Positions 17,603 to 28,313 of a stretch of DNA of 64,000 bases are shown here, in pieces. The stretch comes from Marinomonas aquimarina. Its GTDB lineage: Bacteria; Pseudomonadota; Gammaproteobacteria; Pseudomonadales; Marinomonadaceae. Location of the stretch: contig NZ_FLOC01000021.1 of assembly GCF_900089755.1 (NCBI RefSeq), positions 1-64,000 of the forward strand. The letters are read 5' to 3'. The stretch's first letter is position 1. The number at the start of each line of letters is the position of its first letter. The translations under genes were made by a program, and so were the position numbers. The notes under the pieces are model-generated. The model was not told where the DNA came from. It did no database searches and saw only the letters and a list, made by a program, of their open reading frames with translations.

Positions 17603-18487
17603 TTATGGCGTGACAAAGCGCTGCTTTAGCTCGTTGAATAACCATTTCGCCCCAGGGCCAATCGCATTGCCCCGTTGCCAGATAAGATCAATAGGAACTT
17701 GCCATGCCACATGGTCAAAAGACATGCGCAGTTGTGCTAACGCCTTAGCTTCAATCTTTGGCGTGACTAAATACTCAGGTAAATAACCCCAGCCAACGTT
17801 TTGTTGGATCAAAGCGAGTGCATTCAAACTGCTCGAACACCACCACACGTTGGGTGACATACTGACCATCATTGGCGGCTCGGTTTTTTGACTGCCACGA
17901 ATGGCCAATTGGCGATGGGCAAAGAGATCGGTTTCGTTCACTTGGTCACGTTGTGCCAGAGGGTGGTCGGGGTGACACACGGCCAGCATAGGCATGTGCC
18001 CGATGTAACAAAAGTCGACTTCCTTGATGGTCGCAAGCTCCGTAAACATGAGCCCAAAAGAGGCTTTTCCCTGCTGGATTAACGGTACTATATCTGGGGA
18101 AGGACGAGTCAAAATGTCCAGCTGTGTGTGTGGAAACTTCTCGGCAAATAGGGCCAGTAATTGCGTGATCTTGGGTGTCAGTAAAGCATCGTCGATGACA
18201 ATACAGAGCTCACTTTCCTCCTGTCTGTTAATCGATTTTGCGATTAAGGAGAATTCATCCGATTGTGCGAGTAGGGCTTTGGCACTGCGGTACAGTCTTT
18301 CGCCAGCGGGTGTCAGTACTGGTTTACGGGTGCTGCGATCAAACAACTCAACATTAAGATCGATCTCAAGGGTGCTGATGCCATGACTGACTGCGGACTG
18401 AACCTTTCCTAAGTGTCGGGCACAGGCCGAAAAGGAACCAAGGTCAGCAGAAAGTACCAGCATGCGAATGTGTTCGAGGTTTTGCAT
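17603..18487 (-). CDS. LysR family transcriptional regulator
   Basis: A 294-residue LysR-type regulator. The N-terminal winged helix-turn-helix (about 1-60) includes GSFSACARHLGKVQSAVSHG; the C-terminal part is a periplasmic-binding-like effector domain. It is divergent from a Gdx-type SMR exporter with under 100 bp between start codons, so that exporter is the likely target. It is also oriented toward the TRAP operon but is separated from it by the GntR-box region. Confidence 0.9.
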   Translation of the reverse strand: MQNLEHIRMLVLSADLGSFSACARHLGKVQSAVSHGISTLEIDLNVELFDRSTRKPVLTPAGERLYRSAKALLAQSDEFSLIAKSINRQEESELCIVIDDALLTPKITQLLALFAEKFPHTQLDILTRPSPDIVPLIQQGKASFGLMFTELATIKEVDFCYIGHMPMLAVCHPDHPLAQRDQVNETDLFAHRQLAIRGSQKTEPPMMVSMSPNVWWCSSSLNALALIQQNVGWGYLPEYLVTPKIEAKALAQLRMSFDHVAWQVPIDLIWQRGNAIGPGAKWLFNELKQRFVTP

Positions 18488-18502
18488 ATGAAAATAATCG
18501 AT

Positions 18503-18513
18503 AGTTATTAACT
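18503..18513. promoter_or_regulatory. Candidate LysR-type binding site in the lysR/smr intergenic region
   Basis: AGTTATTAACT is an odd-centred perfect palindrome, and the octamer TCGATAGT occurs on both sides (about 18498 and 18532). The arrangement suits a LysR-type regulatory site; function is inferred. Confidence 0.35.
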
Positions 18514-18583
18514 TTAAATCATCTTATATGTCGATAGTATGGCCGTCAATTATGTTCAATCTGGCTTGAAGACGAGGTGTAGT

Positions 18584-18901
18584 ATGAGTTGGTTGTATTT
18601 AATTTTGGCGGGCTTAACAGAAATTGGCTGGCCATTGGGCATGAAATTGGCGCAAACGTCGGCGATCAAGTGGCCAGGAATTGTGATGGCGGTCGCTTTT
18701 ATGGTACTCAGTGGCTACCTACTATGGTTAGCGCAAAAAGGCATCCCTATGGGCACCGCTTATGCAGTATGGACAGGGATTGGTGCCGCTGGAACCTTTA
18801 TGGTCGGTGTGGCTTTCTTCGGTGATGCCAGCTCCTTAATGCGTTATATGGGTATCTTGCTAATTATGTCAGGGGTAATCGTACTGAAACTGGCGCATTA
18901 G
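18584..18901 (+). CDS. Small multidrug resistance family transporter, Gdx/SugE-like subtype
   Basis: A 105-residue, four-helix SMR protein. The essential glutamate is in AGLTEIGWPLGMK, and the GTAYAVWTGIGAAGT stretch follows the SugE/Gdx pattern rather than EmrE. By family knowledge this subtype exports guanidinium, although SugE-like proteins can also handle quaternary ammonium compounds. ATG 18584 is preceded by GAGGTG; the frame's earlier ATG at 18539 would add 15 non-family residues. No guanidine riboswitch is visible upstream. SMR proteins act as dual-topology dimers and no second SMR gene is seen nearby. Confidence 0.9.
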   Translation: MSWLYLILAGLTEIGWPLGMKLAQTSAIKWPGIVMAVAFMVLSGYLLWLAQKGIPMGTAYAVWTGIGAAGTFMVGVAFFGDASSLMRYMGILLIMSGVIVLKLAH

Positions 18902-19013
18902 AAGACGTGTCGTTTACAAATAGGGTGATTATCTGTTTAGGTGTTGTAATATAGTTTTTACGAATCTAGGGTAAATTGCTGGATTTACCCATCACCCTAA
19001 CAAGGAGAGTATT

Positions 19014-19850
19014 TTGCTATCCCCAGAAAAGAAGCTGGCGATCATTGAAACGGTTCGCGAAGTTGCCAAACAAGAAATTTTGCCACGCTTTCGGGCCCTA
19101 TCTGAAGACGCTATTGATACTAAGTCAGGCTTTGATGACTTAGTGACCGTTGCTGACCTCGCCGCTGAAAACGCCATGACGGAGCATTTTAAAAAGATGA
19201 TCCCAGAAGCTTTGGTGGTCGGGGAAGAAGCCGTGGCGGCGGATGAAAGTGTGCTCAAGCATTTGGATAGCAGTGCTCTGGTGATCATCATTGACCCAAT
19301 CGATGGCACTTGGAATTACGCCAATGGTTTAGCGACGTTTGGGGTTCTGATTGCAGCGTCTTTCCAAGGGGAAACCATTTTTGGTTTGCTATACGATGTG
19401 GTGAATGACGACTGGATAGAGGCAAGCAAAGGAGAGGGGGCTTGGTATGTTAAACCGAATCATGTGCGCCATCAATTGCAGCTAAGTGAGGCCCCAAGTG
19501 ATGAAAATTTGGTGGGCATATACTCACCTTTTTTGTTTAAGGATATTGAGCAACGTAAGCAAGCGGCCATCACTCAAGCACAGTACGCGCGGGTGTTGTC
19601 GATGCGTTGCAGCTGCCATGAGTACCGAACGCTACTTGGCAATAATGTTGACTTCTTTATCAGTCCAAAACCCAATTCTTGGGATCATGCCGCTGGCTTG
19701 CTAGCCTTCCAAGAAGCGGGCGGAATGGTCGCTATGTTGGATGGCTCAGTGTACCGTCCTTCGGTACGCAAAGGGATGATTGTCGCCGCCCGTAATGCGC
19801 AGGTGATGGCGAAGATTCAACAGGATTTTGCTTGGTATCAACCCCTTTAG
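19014..19850 (+). CDS. Inositol monophosphatase family protein
   Basis: A 278-residue metal-dependent phosphatase of the inositol monophosphatase superfamily. The metal-binding motifs are GEEAV (about 64), DPIDGTWNYA (about 95) and SWDHAAG (about 222). The substrate could be inositol phosphate, a sugar phosphate, histidinol phosphate or another small phosphate ester; neighbours do not decide it. The TTG start is supported by AAGGAG at ideal spacing. Its stop overlaps the convergent LysR gene by four bases. Confidence 0.87.
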   Translation: MLSPEKKLAIIETVREVAKQEILPRFRALSEDAIDTKSGFDDLVTVADLAAENAMTEHFKKMIPEALVVGEEAVAADESVLKHLDSSALVIIIDPIDGTWNYANGLATFGVLIAASFQGETIFGLLYDVVNDDWIEASKGEGAWYVKPNHVRHQLQLSEAPSDENLVGIYSPFLFKDIEQRKQAAITQAQYARVLSMRCSCHEYRTLLGNNVDFFISPKPNSWDHAAGLLAFQEAGGMVAMLDGSVYRPSVRKGMIVAARNAQVMAKIQQDFAWYQPL

Positions 19851-20770
19851 AGGTCCAAGCCAAAGCAAGGCACCTGCTGATCCATATTGCTGACAAAGTC
19901 CTGAATCAGTGCTCTGACCCTTTGTTTGTCAGGGCGCTCACTGTCATCTTGTAATGACCACAGCGCAATGTCCCTTCTCGGCGATTGATCCTCTTCAATG
20001 GCCAGCATTTGTTCCGCTTTTAATGCTCCTGACATCAAGGCCAGTCGTGCCGGTAGACGTACCAACATATCGCTGTGTTGCAATAAGTGCATCACTGAGT
20101 GAATGCCGCCGGTAAAGGAAATTTTTGCGGCATTGCTTAATATTTCATCATTTGGCGCATTCATAAAGCCGGCGCTGGCGCCAGCTATGAACCATTTACA
20201 GCGCTCTAACTCGGTCTTTTTAATTGGACGGTTGAGTCTGATTAAAGGAGATTTAGCCCCGGCAAATACAGCTGCCCGGTCGCGAAATAATACATCTCGG
20301 GAGAGCTCTCGCTGGGCAACGGTGACATGGGCGGGACCCAGCAAAAAATCCAGTTGCTCTCGTTTCAACAACTCAATTTGAGTGGCCGCAGAGCCGGTGC
20401 GTAGATGAAACACAAAACGTGGCTCGTCTAAGAAAGCCTGCGTGGTTTGGTCAACCGTGGCGTATTCCCACAAGGGATCTATGCCAACCGAAAACTGGTT
20501 ATGGAAACCGCTGTGCCATTGGCGAATGATCTCATTCCCTTGCTCTGCTTCGGCGAGTATTTTTTCCCCCAGTTGTCCAAGGCGCTCGCCGATTTCAGTG
20601 GCAATCACTCCGTAGCGGGTTCGCTTCAAAAGAGGGGCACCTACTTTCTGTTCCAGCTGTTGAATCGACCGAGTCAGAGTAGGTTGAGTAATAAACAATT
20701 GCTCCGCCGCAGCGGAAATGGAGCCTTGTTTAATAATGATCGCAAGTTGCTTAAGGTGGTTTGGGTTCAT
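19847..20770 (-). CDS. LysR family transcriptional regulator, divergent from the hydroxybenzoate monooxygenase gene
   Basis: A LysR-type regulator of 307 residues from the ATG at 20770. The helix-turn-helix is in KQGSISAAAEQLFITQPTLTRSIQQ. An in-frame TTG at 20806 would give 319 residues; neither start has a strong ribosome-binding site. It is divergent from the MobA-like monooxygenase, so it is the probable activator of aromatic degradation here. Known MobR of Comamonas is a MarR-type protein, so this pairing differs from that system. Confidence 0.87.
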   Translation of the reverse strand: MNPNHLKQLAIIIKQGSISAAAEQLFITQPTLTRSIQQLEQKVGAPLLKRTRYGVIATEIGERLGQLGEKILAEAEQGNEIIRQWHSGFHNQFSVGIDPLWEYATVDQTTQAFLDEPRFVFHLRTGSAATQIELLKREQLDFLLGPAHVTVAQRELSRDVLFRDRAAVFAGAKSPLIRLNRPIKKTELERCKWFIAGASAGFMNAPNDEILSNAAKISFTGGIHSVMHLLQHSDMLVRLPARLALMSGALKAEQMLAIEEDQSPRRDIALWSLQDDSERPDKQRVRALIQDFVSNMDQQVPCFGLDL

Positions 20771-20866
20771 GTATGCAAATTCTTTGTTTATGGCTTTAAA
20801 AAGCAATTTTTCTTTATATTCAATCTAACCTACAGTGATTGAAAATAACAACAAGGAAATACAACA

Positions 20867-22780
20867 ATGCAATTTCATCTAAATGGTTTCTTCCCTGGTG
20901 ATCCACGTTTCGCTGACCCTCAAGATCGCGTCGTAGCGCCACCACTAAAACGTCCGCTTCCAGAATACGTGGATGTGATGGTGGTTGGTTGTGGTCCTGC
21001 TGGATTGAATTTGGCGGCACAATTGTCAAAATTTGCTGACATCAAAACCTGCATCGTTGATTTTAAAGACGATCGCCTATTGGTTGGGCAAGCAGACGGG
21101 ATTGCCTGTCGTACCATGGAAATGTTCCAAGCCTACGGTTTTGCTGACCAAATTGCCCAAGAAGCCTACTGGGTAAATGAGACGGCATTCTGGAAGCCTA
21201 GCGCGGAGAATGGCGAACACATTGCCCGCAGTAGCAAGATTCAAGACGTTGAAGATGACTTGTCTGAGTTTCCTCATGTGATCATCAACCAAGCACGTGT
21301 GCATGACCATTTCCTAGATGTGATGCGACAAAATCCTGCGAAAATTGAGCCTTACTACTCACGTAAGCTGGTGGCCGTAGAAGTCAATCAAGACAACAAA
21401 GAATACCCAGTGACCCTGACGTTTGAGCGTGTGGTGAATAACTCACAATACATGATCGAACAAGAAGTGGTGCATGCGAAGTATGCGGTGGGCTGTGATG
21501 GAGCACGCAGCTCTGTTCGTCAATCAATTGGCCGAGAATTGGTGGGCGACTCAATTAACCAAGCTTGGGGCGTGATGGATGTGTTGGTGGAAACTGACTA
21601 CCCAGATATTCGCCTGAAAAGTGCAATCCACTCCAATCATGAAGGCAACATGCTGATTATCCCACGTGAGGGGGGGTACATGGTCCGTCTTTACATTGAA
21701 TTGGATAAGTTAGCACCGGACGAGCGTATTGACCGCAACAGCATCACCCCAGAGTATTTGATCAAAGCGGCCAATCGTATCATGCAGCCGTATACGCTTA
21801 ATGTGAAGCAAGTGGCATGGTGGAGTGTCTACGAGATCGGCCAGCGTTTAACGACAGCGTTTGATGACTCAGAAGAAGGCCAATTGCCACGTGTATTCCT
21901 AGCTGGCGATGCGTGCCACACGCACAGTCCTAAAGCGGGCCAAGGTTTGAATACCTCGGTGAATGACACTTGGAACTTGGGTTGGAAGCTGGCGCACGTG
22001 CTAACTGGTCGAGCGGCGCCTGAGCTACTGTTAACTTACTCGCAAGAGCGTCAGCATGTCGCGCAGCAGTTGATCGACTTTGACCGTGAGTTTTCGAAGA
22101 TGTTTAGTGCCAAACCTAAGTCAGACACCCATCCAGACGGGGTAGATCCTGCGGAGTTTCAGCGATATTTCCAGCAGTTTGGCCGTTTTACCGCGGGCAC
22201 TGCGATTCGTTACGAAGTTGAAGTACTGGGATTGGACGCTAAACATCAGCAGTTAGCAAGTGGTGAAACCATTGGTATGCGTTTCCACTCGGCACCGGTG
22301 ACCCGTGTTGCCGATGCCAAACCCATGCAAATGGGACACTGTGTGGAAGCGGATGCGCGCTGGCACCTGTTTGTCTTTGCCGGTGAGCAGGATCTGGCAA
22401 ACGGCTTGGCCGATCTGAATCAATTGTGCGATTACCTTCAGCATGAGCCGTCTTCGCCTGTGGTTCGTTACACCAAAGAAGGTGAGGACATTGATTCTAT
22501 CATTGATGTGCGTGCCATTTTGCCTTGCGGCCATCGTGATGTAGACATGACTCAAGTGCATTCTTTGCTGCAACCTATCAAAGGTCAATTAGGTCTGCGT
22601 GACTATGAGAAGCTGTTTGCCTTGAGCTCTGATGCCGCAAAAGACATTTACAGTATGCGCGGTATTGATCGTCAACAGGGCTGTATTGTGGTGGTTCGTC
22701 CTGATCAATACGTAGCAGATGTTATGCCGTTAAGCGATTTGAATCGACTTGAAACACTGTTTGCCAAAGTTTTATTGTAG
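20867..22780 (+). CDS. FAD-dependent aromatic hydroxylase, 3-hydroxybenzoate 4-monooxygenase-like
   Basis: A 637-residue class A flavoprotein monooxygenase, the length of Comamonas MobA, which it resembles along its whole length from the opening MQFHLNGF. Features are the FAD fold VVGCGPAGLNLAAQL (about 39), the DG motif in GCDGARSSVRQSIG, the GD motif in LAGDACHTHSPKAGQGLN, and a C-terminal thioredoxin-like domain (about 470-637). The predicted reaction is NADPH- and O2-dependent conversion of 3-hydroxybenzoate to protocatechuate. No ring-cleavage gene lies in this window. It is probably controlled by the divergent LysR gene. Confidence 0.88.
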   Translation: MQFHLNGFFPGDPRFADPQDRVVAPPLKRPLPEYVDVMVVGCGPAGLNLAAQLSKFADIKTCIVDFKDDRLLVGQADGIACRTMEMFQAYGFADQIAQEAYWVNETAFWKPSAENGEHIARSSKIQDVEDDLSEFPHVIINQARVHDHFLDVMRQNPAKIEPYYSRKLVAVEVNQDNKEYPVTLTFERVVNNSQYMIEQEVVHAKYAVGCDGARSSVRQSIGRELVGDSINQAWGVMDVLVETDYPDIRLKSAIHSNHEGNMLIIPREGGYMVRLYIELDKLAPDERIDRNSITPEYLIKAANRIMQPYTLNVKQVAWWSVYEIGQRLTTAFDDSEEGQLPRVFLAGDACHTHSPKAGQGLNTSVNDTWNLGWKLAHVLTGRAAPELLLTYSQERQHVAQQLIDFDREFSKMFSAKPKSDTHPDGVDPAEFQRYFQQFGRFTAGTAIRYEVEVLGLDAKHQQLASGETIGMRFHSAPVTRVADAKPMQMGHCVEADARWHLFVFAGEQDLANGLADLNQLCDYLQHEPSSPVVRYTKEGEDIDSIIDVRAILPCGHRDVDMTQVHSLLQPIKGQLGLRDYEKLFALSSDAAKDIYSMRGIDRQQGCIVVVRPDQYVADVMPLSDLNRLETLFAKVLL

Positions 22781-22798
22781 AAAAGAAGGCTCAATAAA

Positions 22799-22836
22799 GA
22801 AGCGCCAGCTTATTAGAAAGCTGGCGCTTTTTTTTT
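22799..22836 (+). terminator. Rho-independent terminator after the monooxygenase gene
   Basis: AGCGCCAGCTT pairs with AAGCTGGCGCT around a short loop and is followed by nine T residues. Confidence 0.92.
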
Positions 22837-22976
22837 GGGATTGATCATGGTGTTTTGTATAGGAGATATAGGAACTAGTGGTATGCTTGTAAGCAATACT
22901 GATATAACTTGCAGAAAGTGCGATAGTTTTTCCAAGTGAGCTGTGTAAATCGGCCACCTCAATTACAGTGACGTAT

Positions 22977-25900
22977 ATGACTTTGCAGCATGTTCCTTAT
23001 TCTCCATCGCCCATAGCATGGGCAGAGGGCTTTTCTGGTCCTTTTGAAATCTTTCAACCCCTTGCCAACCTGTTGGAGTGCACCGGCGCTATCTCTCATT
23101 GGGCGGTCGTATTAGCGGATGGGCAAGGGATTTACGTTGAGGAGGGTCATGTTAAAGCACTGTCGTTTCAATCCATTAAATCACTAGAGTGGTTTGAATT
23201 ACCGCAGGCAGGTTATTTAGGCGTTCCCTTGTATGTGGACTCCAACTTTATCCATGATGCCTTGCCGGTTATTGGCGCTCTGTTCCCCAAAAAAGCGCTT
23301 GAGCCACTGCCGAATGCGTCATCAGATCTGACGGATTTGGTTGACCATTTACCTTTCCTAGTTTCCATCATCGACCGAGATTTTTGCTATCAATTTGTCA
23401 ATCGGCGTTATGAGGCAGTGTTTCATCGCTCACGACAGGACACCATTGGTCAGCGTGTGGTCGATGTGATTGGCCAAGGTCAATTCGATAAGGTAGAAGG
23501 AGCGCTGACAAAAGCCCTAGCTGGCGAAGTGGTGGAGGCGCACTTTCCCGCTGTTCATAAAACCCAACATGGCAGCTATGCCAAACATTATATTGCCTGT
23601 TCGTTTATGCCTAAGCGTGTCAATGGTGTCGTCGAAGGTGTCTATGTTTGTGTGCGTGACCAAACTCCGCTTAAGCGCATCACCGAAGCGTTACAGAAGT
23701 TCCATGAAATTACCGCCCTAAGCCATTTGTCCTTGGCGCAGAAGGCGCAGAAAATGCTAGCGTTAGGCAGTGAAATATTGAACCTTCCCGTGGCCATTGT
23801 CAGTCATATTGAGGGGCAGCATTATCAGGTAGCCTACAGCCATTTGCAGGGCGGCGAGCCAATCGATGGTACCAGTTTTGACCTGTCGGAATGCTATTGC
23901 TTGCATGCTTTAGAGCGTGATCAGGTTACGGGGTTTTATCATGCTGGGCGCAGTGAGATTGCCAATCACCTTTGTTATATCAAGCATCAATTTGAGGCCT
24001 ATATTGGTGTCGCCATTCGGCTTAATGGGGTGGTTTGGGGGACCTTGTGCTTTTCTGGACCGGATCCACGAGACGAAGACTTTAGCGAAGATGAGTATGA
24101 GCTTGTCAAACTGTTTGGCCAATGGTTATCCAGTGAACTGGCTCGTGAGGACAGTAAACATGCCATTGTTCGTGCTGAGCAAAAATATCGTTTGATCCTA
24201 GAGTCGGTCAAAGACGGTGTGGTTGGAGTGGACAATCGTGGCAAGATCAGCTTCGTCAACTCAGCCGCTTTATCATTGCTTGGTACCACTGAAAAAGAAG
24301 TTATCGGTAAAGCAATTAACCGCTTGTTGCGTTCGGAGTTTGATACTGAGACAGCACCCAGTCATGGCGAAAACTTACTGCTTAATGCGGTACGTAGGAG
24401 CTATAAATCGTCCTGTACAGACGCTCATTTTGTGCGTGCCGATGGTTCCTTGTTTCCGGTTCAGTTTACCTGCTCACCGGTAACAGACGATGTCGAGAAT
24501 GGCCTGTCGTGCGTTATCACATTTGAAGATATAACCGTGCAAAAAGAGTCCGAAAATGCACAGCAGCAGCAAATGGAGTTGTTCAAATCACTGTTTATGG
24601 ATGCGCCTGAAGCCATCGTAGTGGTGGATGATAATCGCCTTATTAAGATGGTTAACCCAGTTGCTGAGCAAATGTTTGGTTATCAGCAAAGTGAATTAAT
24701 AGGCCGAAGTCCGCGCATTTTTTATGCCGACGCAGAATCTTTTGAGCGCGTTGGCTTAGCCTACGATCGCGACCATCATCCCGAGCGTGAAGAGTATCGT
24801 ATGGTTTACCAGCGCTCAGATGGCCGTGAGATAGTGACCGACAATGTGCGCAGTAAAATGACCGATGAGTCAGGTCGTATCAGTGGTTTTATTGTTCATT
24901 GCCGCGACATCACCTCTCGCTTAGAGATCGAAGCGGATATTGCAAAAGCGCAAAGTCGGTTAAGCATTGCAACGGAGTCCGCTGGTATTGGCGTTTGGGA
25001 GATGGACCTGCAAACGCGAGAATTGATCTGGGATCAACGCATGTGCGAGCTGTATGAATTGGAAAATGCTTCTGGGCGTATTGATTATGCCTTGTGGGCA
25101 AGCTTTATTCATCCAGAGGATATTCCGAGACTGCAGAAAGAGACGGTGAGAGCCATTGAATACAGTACCGATCTTGATGTGGACTTTAGAATTGTACTGT
25201 CAAACGGAAAGGTTCGTTACATTAAAGCGAGTGCCAGAACCGCTTTGGATACTGAGGGCAACCCTTTGTATTTGTTTGGCACCAATATGGATGTCACTGA
25301 GCGTTATGAAACGGAGCGTATTCTGACCCATGCTCGTGAAGAAGCCATTCGGGCAAGTCAAGCGAAAAGTAACTTTTTGGCCACTATGTCCCATGAGATT
25401 CGCACCCCATTGAATGGGGTGCTGGGCATGACAGAGATTTTGTCAGGCTCCGAGTTAAGCAAAGAGCAACAAAGTCAGCTGGCCATTATTCAAAACTCCG
25501 GTGAAAACTTGCTGGAGCTGATCAATGAGATTTTAGACTTCTCTAAAATAGAAGCTGGACACTTGTCTTTGGAGGTCATTGATTTTGACTTAGAGGGGTT
25601 GGTCTATGATTTATCACGTTTATTGGTCAATAAAGCGGAAGCGAAAGGCATTGACTTACTGGTGGAGTATGGCATTAGTGAGTTTCCATTGGTGCGAGGG
25701 GACGCCTATCGTATCCGCCAAATACTGATGAACTTAGTGGGCAATGCCATTAAGTTTACCGAACACGGGCAGGTGCTGATTGCAGTGACTGGCGAGTTAG
25801 CGGAAGCTGAGCAGGAACTAAACGTTAGCTTAAGCGTGACTGACAGCGGTATTGGTATTTCAGAAGACGCGCAAAGCAAACTGTTTCAAGCCTTTATGCA

Positions 25901-27350
25901 GGCTGATAACTCAACCACACGCAAATTCGGTGGAACCGGTTTAGGGTTAGCCATTACCAAGCAGCTAGTTGACTTAATGGGGGGGGAGATTTCTGTCACC
26001 AGTCAGGTTGGGCAAGGCTCCGTTTTTACAGTACGTATCCCTCTGGGTATTGCACAACCTCCGCAAGATCACCCGTTAGGAGAATTTAACAAGGTTGAGT
26101 TCTCCAAAGTATTAGTCGTAGATGATAATGCGACCAATCTAGTGATCCTTCAGAATCAACTAGAGTTTTGCCAGGTTGAGGCTGAATTCTATCAAGACCC
26201 GAAAGCAGCCTATCGGGAAGTGATCGAGGCGGCGAAGCAGAATGAACCCTATGATCTGTTGATTTTGGACTATTTGATGCCGGAATTAGATGGCTTAACA
26301 TTTAATAAAGCATTACATGAGCAATTGGCGCCACACTTATTGCCTGCCAGTCTTATGATCTCGTCTGCTGGAACCTTATCGAGCCAGATGCTGAAGGCCG
26401 CGGGTATAGCAAAGTGTATTGATAAGCCTGCCAGTGTTCACGAGCTCAAAAAAGGCATCGATGGGTTACTTGGCTTGAATAACCCTACGGTTCATAAGGT
26501 CAGTTTGGCCGGCGATGCCACGCATGGGCCAGACAGGGAGGCGACGGAAGCCAGCGTTGTTCTGCCAGCCTCTAAGATTCTGGTGGTTGAGGATTTGAAA
26601 GCCAATTTGGCGGTAGTGAAAGGATTGTTGTCTCGCTACGATGTGCAGCTTGAAATGGCAGAAAATGGCTTAGAAGCGATTGAAAAGTGGCAACATTTTA
26701 AGCCTGATCTAATCTTAATGGATCTACATATGCCGGTAATGGATGGCATCACAGCCATCAAACAGATTCGTCATATAGAACAACGACAATCATTAACACG
26801 AGTGCCGATCTTGGCATTAACGGCGGATGTTCAGCCTGAACGAGTGGAAGAGGTTAAGCGTGCTGGTGGCGATGGCTATATCTCAAAACCCTTCAAAGGT
26901 GGTGAACTATTAAAAACACTTTCTGATTGTTTACCTCAGTCAGAACCAGTGGCAACTGATGGAAAAGACGTCATGAATTCATTAGCAGTAGAGGAATCGA
27001 ACGGTTTGCAAGGTGCATTAGATGAAACGGTATTAAGCAGTCTTGAGGAAATCTTGGGAGATCAAGTTCAGGAGATCGTCCTAGCCTTCTTACAAGATGC
27101 TGATGGGGTGATGGTGGCGCTGGATGAGGCACTCGGTAACAATGACGCCGCCGCTATTCATCGTCCAGCACACAGCCTTAAATCGGTCAGTGCCAACGTT
27201 GGTGCGATGACTTTAAGTCAGCAAGCGGCCACCCTAGAGGCGCAGGCTAAATCTGGTGAGGTGGTAGATGCTAGTGGCCAAATAAGTGCGATTAAAGCCG
27301 AATATGTTCGTGTAAAAGACCATTTGAAAGGGATGGGGAGGCTTCCTTGA
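22977..27350 (+). CDS. Multi-sensor hybrid histidine kinase (PAS-GAF-PAS-PAS-PAS, two receivers, HPt)
   Basis: A 1457-residue cytoplasmic kinase. Visible order: an N-terminal region without a clear family (about 1-125), PAS (about 130-235), GAF (about 250-395), three PAS domains (about 405-530, 540-660, 670-790), HisKA with H806 in [11 protein letters not shown], HATPase (GGTGLGLAI), receiver 1 with D1098, receiver 2 with D1249 in LILMDLHMP, and HPt with H1399 in [12 protein letters not shown]. In receiver 1 the segment [12 protein letters not shown] keeps the aspartate. No membrane helix is seen. ATG 22977 is used; GTG 22968 is possible and neither has a clear ribosome-binding site. Its end overlaps the diguanylate cyclase start by four bases, so that regulator is the likely output. 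Confidence 0.92.
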   Translation: MTLQHVPYSPSPIAWAEGFSGPFEIFQPLANLLECTGAISHWAVVLADGQGIYVEEGHVKALSFQSIKSLEWFELPQAGYLGVPLYVDSNFIHDALPVIGALFPKKALEPLPNASSDLTDLVDHLPFLVSIIDRDFCYQFVNRRYEAVFHRSRQDTIGQRVVDVIGQGQFDKVEGALTKALAGEVVEAHFPAVHKTQHGSYAKHYIACSFMPKRVNGVVEGVYVCVRDQTPLKRITEALQKFHEITALSHLSLAQKAQKMLALGSEILNLPVAIVSHIEGQHYQVAYSHLQGGEPIDGTSFDLSECYCLHALERDQVTGFYHAGRSEIANHLCYIKHQFEAYIGVAIRLNGVVWGTLCFSGPDPRDEDFSEDEYELVKLFGQWLSSELAREDSKHAIVRAEQKYRLILESVKDGVVGVDNRGKISFVNSAALSLLGTTEKEVIGKAINRLLRSEFDTETAPSHGENLLLNAVRRSYKSSCTDAHFVRADGSLFPVQFTCSPVTDDVENGLSCVITFEDITVQKESENAQQQQMELFKSLFMDAPEAIVVVDDNRLIKMVNPVAEQMFGYQQSELIGRSPRIFYADAESFERVGLAYDRDHHPEREEYRMVYQRSDGREIVTDNVRSKMTDESGRISGFIVHCRDITSRLEIEADIAKAQSRLSIATESAGIGVWEMDLQTRELIWDQRMCELYELENASGRIDYALWASFIHPEDIPRLQKETVRAIEYSTDLDVDFRIVLSNGKVRYIKASARTALDTEGNPLYLFGTNMDVTERYETERILTHAREEAIRASQAKSNFLATMSHEIRTPLNGVLGMTEILSGSELSKEQQSQLAIIQNSGENLLELINEILDFSKIEAGHLSLEVIDFDLEGLVYDLSRLLVNKAEAKGIDLLVEYGISEFPLVRGDAYRIRQILMNLVGNAIKFTEHGQVLIAVTGELAEAEQELNVSLSVTDSGIGISEDAQSKLFQAFMQADNSTTRKFGGTGLGLAITKQLVDLMGGEISVTSQVGQGSVFTVRIPLGIAQPPQDHPLGEFNKVEFSKVLVVDDNATNLVILQNQLEFCQVEAEFYQDPKAAYREVIEAAKQNEPYDLLILDYLMPELDGLTFNKALHEQLAPHLLPASLMISSAGTLSSQMLKAAGIAKCIDKPASVHELKKGIDGLLGLNNPTVHKVSLAGDATHGPDREATEASVVLPASKILVVEDLKANLAVVKGLLSRYDVQLEMAENGLEAIEKWQHFKPDLILMDLHMPVMDGITAIKQIRHIEQRQSLTRVPILALTADVQPERVEEVKRAGGDGYISKPFKGGELLKTLSDCLPQSEPVATDGKDVMNSLAVEESNGLQGALDETVLSSLEEILGDQVQEIVLAFLQDADGVMVALDEALGNNDAAAIHRPAHSLKSVSANVGAMTLSQQAATLEAQAKSGEVVDASGQISAIKAEYVRVKDHLKGMGRLP

Positions 27351-28273
27351 GGATACTGATTGCAGAGGATGCGCCATCAGATCGTATGCTACTCAGGTTT
27401 CACCTGGAAAAACTTGGTCATCAAGTCATAGAGGTGAGTGACGGCGAGCAGCTGGTGAGCTTTTTCTTTAGTCATGCTGAAGAAGTCGATTTGTTGGTTG
27501 TAGATTTGAATATGCCGCATAAATCCGGTGTTCAAGCCGTCAATGAAATCCGTGCATTTCAAGGAAGTTACGATGCTAATTGGGTGCCGATCATCATTCT
27601 CAGTGGCTCCGAGTCTGATGACGATGTTTTGCGTTGTATCGAAGCCGGTGCCGACGATTATTTAGTGAAGCCAATCCAGCATAAGGTCTTGGCCGCGAAA
27701 TTAATGGCCATGACGCGCTTGGATGAGATGCGTCAAAAGCTGATGGCTATGAATGCCCGCCTAGAAGCCTTATCGACTACCGATTATTTAACCAATTTGC
27801 CTAATCGTCGTGCGTTTGAGAAAAACCTACAGGACGAAATGGCCAAAGCTGGTCGTTACGGACAGAGTTTGTGTGTGGCGGTGTTCGACATCGATCACTT
27901 TAAGCAAGTCAATGATACGTATGGCCATGAAGGGGGAGACGTTGTGCTCAAAGAGCTGTCTCGACGTCTAGTGTCCGAAAAGCGTGCCGGGGATCAGTTT
28001 GGCCGGATTGGTGGGGAAGAATTTGGGCTTTGTTTACCGCATACCGATCTTGAAAATGCTCTGATTGCCTGTGAACGGTATCGCCAATTGTTAAGCAAGA
28101 AGCCGTTTCTCTACGATGAATACAGTATTGATCTGACCGTGAGTGTCGGGCTTTGTCGGTTCACCACAGAAACGGATCAGCTGGAACTGATTAAGGGGGC
28201 TGACCAAGCCTTGTATCAGGCGAAACATGCTGGGCGTGATTGTGTGGTGGTATTAAAGAAAGATGCCGCTTAA
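27347..28273 (+). CDS. Diguanylate cyclase response regulator (REC-GGDEF)
   Basis: A 308-residue protein with a receiver (phosphoacceptor D53 in LLVVDLNMP) and a GGDEF domain carrying an intact GGEEF signature at 222-226. The RxxD inhibitory site is five residues before it (RAGD), so product feedback is expected. It should make c-di-GMP from GTP when phosphorylated. The start is a TTG overlapping the kinase stop as TTGA, with GGGAGG just upstream. Translational coupling marks the pair as one pathway. Confidence 0.94.
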   Translation: MRILIAEDAPSDRMLLRFHLEKLGHQVIEVSDGEQLVSFFFSHAEEVDLLVVDLNMPHKSGVQAVNEIRAFQGSYDANWVPIIILSGSESDDDVLRCIEAGADDYLVKPIQHKVLAAKLMAMTRLDEMRQKLMAMNARLEALSTTDYLTNLPNRRAFEKNLQDEMAKAGRYGQSLCVAVFDIDHFKQVNDTYGHEGGDVVLKELSRRLVSEKRAGDQFGRIGGEEFGLCLPHTDLENALIACERYRQLLSKKPFLYDEYSIDLTVSVGLCRFTTETDQLELIKGADQALYQAKHAGRDCVVVLKKDAA

Positions 28274-28313
28274 CAGGCGCTGTTACGGATCTTAAAGTTC
28301 ACCGCACAAACGT

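Noticed and set aside
18488-18583. Guanidine (mini-ykkC) riboswitch upstream of the SMR gene
   Set aside because: Only one ACGA element is seen and the paired ACGR hairpins are absent.
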